Source: Odiellus spinosus
Taxonomy: Eukaryota > Arthropoda > Arachnida > Opiliones > Phalangiidae
Length of the DNA stretch: 64,000 bases
Assembly: GCA_963920705.1 (NCBI GenBank)
Contig: OY987233.1
Span: 7,492,001 to 7,556,000, forward strand
Direction: 5' to 3'
How positions within the stretch are numbered: position 1 is the first letter of the stretch; each line of letters starts with the position of its first letter. Below, in pieces: positions 62,380-64,000 of this stretch. The position numbers and the translations under genes are program-made. Under the pieces are notes generated by a model that was not told where the DNA came from, searched no databases, and saw nothing but the letters and a program-made list of their open reading frames with translations.

Positions 62380-63115
62380 GTGAGTAATTCTTTATTTTCT
62401 AAAGTATTAAAAAACTTCCAAACCATTTATTCCCATAAAACTTTCGAATTGGTAATCTTAGGATTAACAGTGTTAATATTCAATTAGGTTGTGTTAATTT
62501 AATAATATCTTAAGATCTCATTCGTAACTTCTCAAATCTGATTATGTAGCCCTTAAAATAATTTCTAAAAAGGGATTATTGTTTTCAGCGAAAATTTTGT
62601 CGAACGTTGTCATTGGCGTTCTTTCTGCCAGAAACAATTTTGAGAATAGAAACGCTATGAGAAAAAGTTTCAATCAACAGCTTTCGAAACTAAATGATAA
62701 AACAAACGTTACTTCTTACTTTATTATCGGTGATACCGATTGCCCTTACCCTAAAGAGGATCGTATTAACAAGTTCTCCTGCGTGAAATGGAACATAACC
62801 TTTAATAGTAAGTGCAATTCTATATATCTTCCCTCGTTTCCAGTGTTTTTTTGTTTTTTTTTTTTCTAAGAAATCTTGTCCAATCAAATTATAAGATGAT
62901 TAAATTGTCGTTTAACGGTTTCTGTTCACTTCAGGTAAGCGGAAACCGTTGCAGAGTTATAATAGTTTCTCAAAACCAATCACAAAACTTGTAATGTCTT
63001 TAGATAGTTTGGAACTTGGTGAAGTAATGAGTACAACAATTAGAAATGAAATTGAAAGGACAGTCATTTCTTGCAAGAAAGCGGCTGTTATTGAAAGAAT
63101 ATCATTCAAGGTCTT
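62271..63115 (+). CDS. B3GALNT2: B3GALNT2-like beta-1,3-N-acetylgalactosaminyltransferase, 5' part
   Basis: Exons 62271-62379, 62589-62807 and 62935-63115; the gene continues beyond the window. Exon 1 encodes a type II signal anchor (TVLFSVVLSLILFYL). Exon 2 carries VIGVLSARNNFENRNAMRKS, then YFIIGDTDC, EDR and SCVKWNIT, matching human B3GALNT2 (VVGVLSARNNFELRNVIRST, KFIIGAHGC, EDR, SCKLLNIT). Exon 3 is more divergent and ends IERISFKVL, like human VVSVSFRVL. The enzyme adds beta-1,3-GalNAc to O-mannosyl GlcNAc in the ER, as on dystroglycan. The DxD donor-binding site would lie in exons not present here. Confidence 0.8.
62589..62807 (+). CDS. B3GALNT2: B3GALNT2-like exon 2: start of the GT31 domain
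   Basis: 219 bp, phase 1-1, acceptor GTTTTCAG, donor GTAAGT. Strong match to the B3GALNT2 family start including SARNNFE and FIIG. NVT and NIT are potential N-glycosylation sites. Confidence 0.88.
62935..63115 (+). CDS. B3GALNT2: B3GALNT2-like exon 3 (divergent)
   Basis: Acceptor CACTTCAG; phase 1 in; open for 181 bp to GTCTT|GTAAAA, phase 2 out. Contains SLDSLELGEVMSTTIRNEIE and ends ISFKVL, where human has VSFRVLYPI. The linker is longer than in human. The next exon was not found before the window edge. Confidence 0.6.
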
Positions 63116-64000
63116 GTAAAAATTATTATTAATCCTAAAGTTAGTTTGGAAACCTTTGGTCTATTCGCGGTAGGTTTTGTTTCCAGACCTACCAAGAACG
63201 GTGTTCTTCGAACATGTGACCAATTAGTAATTTTACGGTCATATTTACACAATTTGTATGAAATTAAAACTATCTTTGACCATATTAGGTTGGAAAACAA
63301 GCAATAAGGATCCATAAATTAGCAATCTTGACTTTGGCTTTAATTCCAAACGAACCCGTTTTTGTTATTCTGATGGATAAATTTTCTAAGGTATTATTCT
63401 AAACATTCTTATTTGGAATATTGTAGTTCTAAACAAGAAAGCATAGATGTTATACACTGGAAATTCTTATGTACCCATAAAAGTCTCATCATCAGATGAT
63501 TTATGAAAAGGAGCGGGTACTCTTGTATTACTAGCTGACGTAATGAAACCGTCAACCGTCTTGCTGTTAACTGCTCCCCTGATTAGTTGCTAGCATCAAA
63601 AACAATTAATTTACATGGCGGTAATTCCTTTGTCTTGCAGCTATCACGAGAAAAATAAAGACATTACTATGCTAGTAAATATTTATTATTAGATAGATTA
63701 ATGAATAAAATGTCTAAAATCTCAATCTAGTTATTTTTCATTGAGCCTAATTGGCCACTACGAGCAGAGTTATAAGGAAGGAATTGGATGACATAACCGG
63801 AACGATGTTGATGATTGACGTTACTAAATAACGTTTCAAATCATTTACAAGCTACACCCACAATTCAAAGTTATGTTGATATCCCATGACCCTTAAGACC
63901 TTCCAGTGTAACTTCTATTCTTTATTGGTAAAAATGGTCATAAAATTGATACAATTCTTAGGAAGTATATGCCAAGACGAAATTTCTAGTAGACAAAAAC
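63116..64000 (+). other. B3GALNT2-like intron 3 (to window edge)
   Basis: No further exon matching the family was recognised. An acceptor-like TGTCTTGCAG ends at 63640, but the frame after it closes quickly and does not resemble the family. Confidence 0.5.

Noticed and set aside
63601-63720. Fourth exon of the B3GALNT2-like gene after TGTCTTGCAG
   Set aside because: The in-phase frame is short, ends in a stop, and does not match the expected YPIVITSLGVF region.

Overview
The window is AT-rich nuclear DNA from an animal. It holds multi-exon genes with GT-AG introns of about 70 bp to 5.6 kb, animal-specific proteins (a CRIM1-type membrane protein, a B3GALNT2-type glycosyltransferase) and a dense load of small non-autonomous DNA transposons. 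The short introns and the reduced CRIM1 domain layout point to an invertebrate; the phylum cannot be named from the sequence alone. All recognised genes are on the + strand.

Layout. 1-16434: no gene recognised; mostly palindromic (foldback) MITEs with single-copy DNA between them. 16435-24676: a nine-exon CRIM1-like gene of 718 codons, with a signal peptide, an IGFBP-like module, a cysteine-rich module, VWC modules, a transmembrane helix and a short tail. 28667-41067: serine palmitoyltransferase subunit 2 (SPTLC2), copy A, ten exons, 549 residues. 47121-60673: SPTLC2 copy B, eleven exons, 670 residues. The copies lie in direct tandem, and exons 3-10 of A match exons 3-11 of B in length and phase, except for one extra intron in B. 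62271-63115: the first three exons of a B3GALNT2-like glycosyltransferase that runs off the right edge.

Repeats. Four palindromic MITE families (called FB-A, FB-B, FB-C and FB-D here) share termini of the type TTAAAGGGA. FB-A (about 420 bp) has roughly 20 full or partial copies; FB-B and FB-C have about nine each. Other families (FB-E to FB-H, I to N, two hAT-like elements) are shorter or rarer. Six tandem arrays (unit lengths about 20, 22, 30, 34, 47 and 48 bp) and one trinucleotide tract sit mostly in introns and gene flanks. Several elements are nested or fused, which gives relative ages.

Together: SPTLC2 pairs with SPTLC1 in the ER for the first step of sphingolipid synthesis. B3GALNT2 acts in the ER on O-mannosyl glycans such as those of dystroglycan. 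CRIM1 is a cell-surface modulator of BMP-type ligands. There is no sign that these neighbours form a functional cluster. The notable biology is the tandem SPTLC2 duplication with divergent N-termini and the four MITE families with shared ends. Exon coordinates were derived by hand from splice signals, reading frame and remembered family sequences; no alignment or transcript was available.
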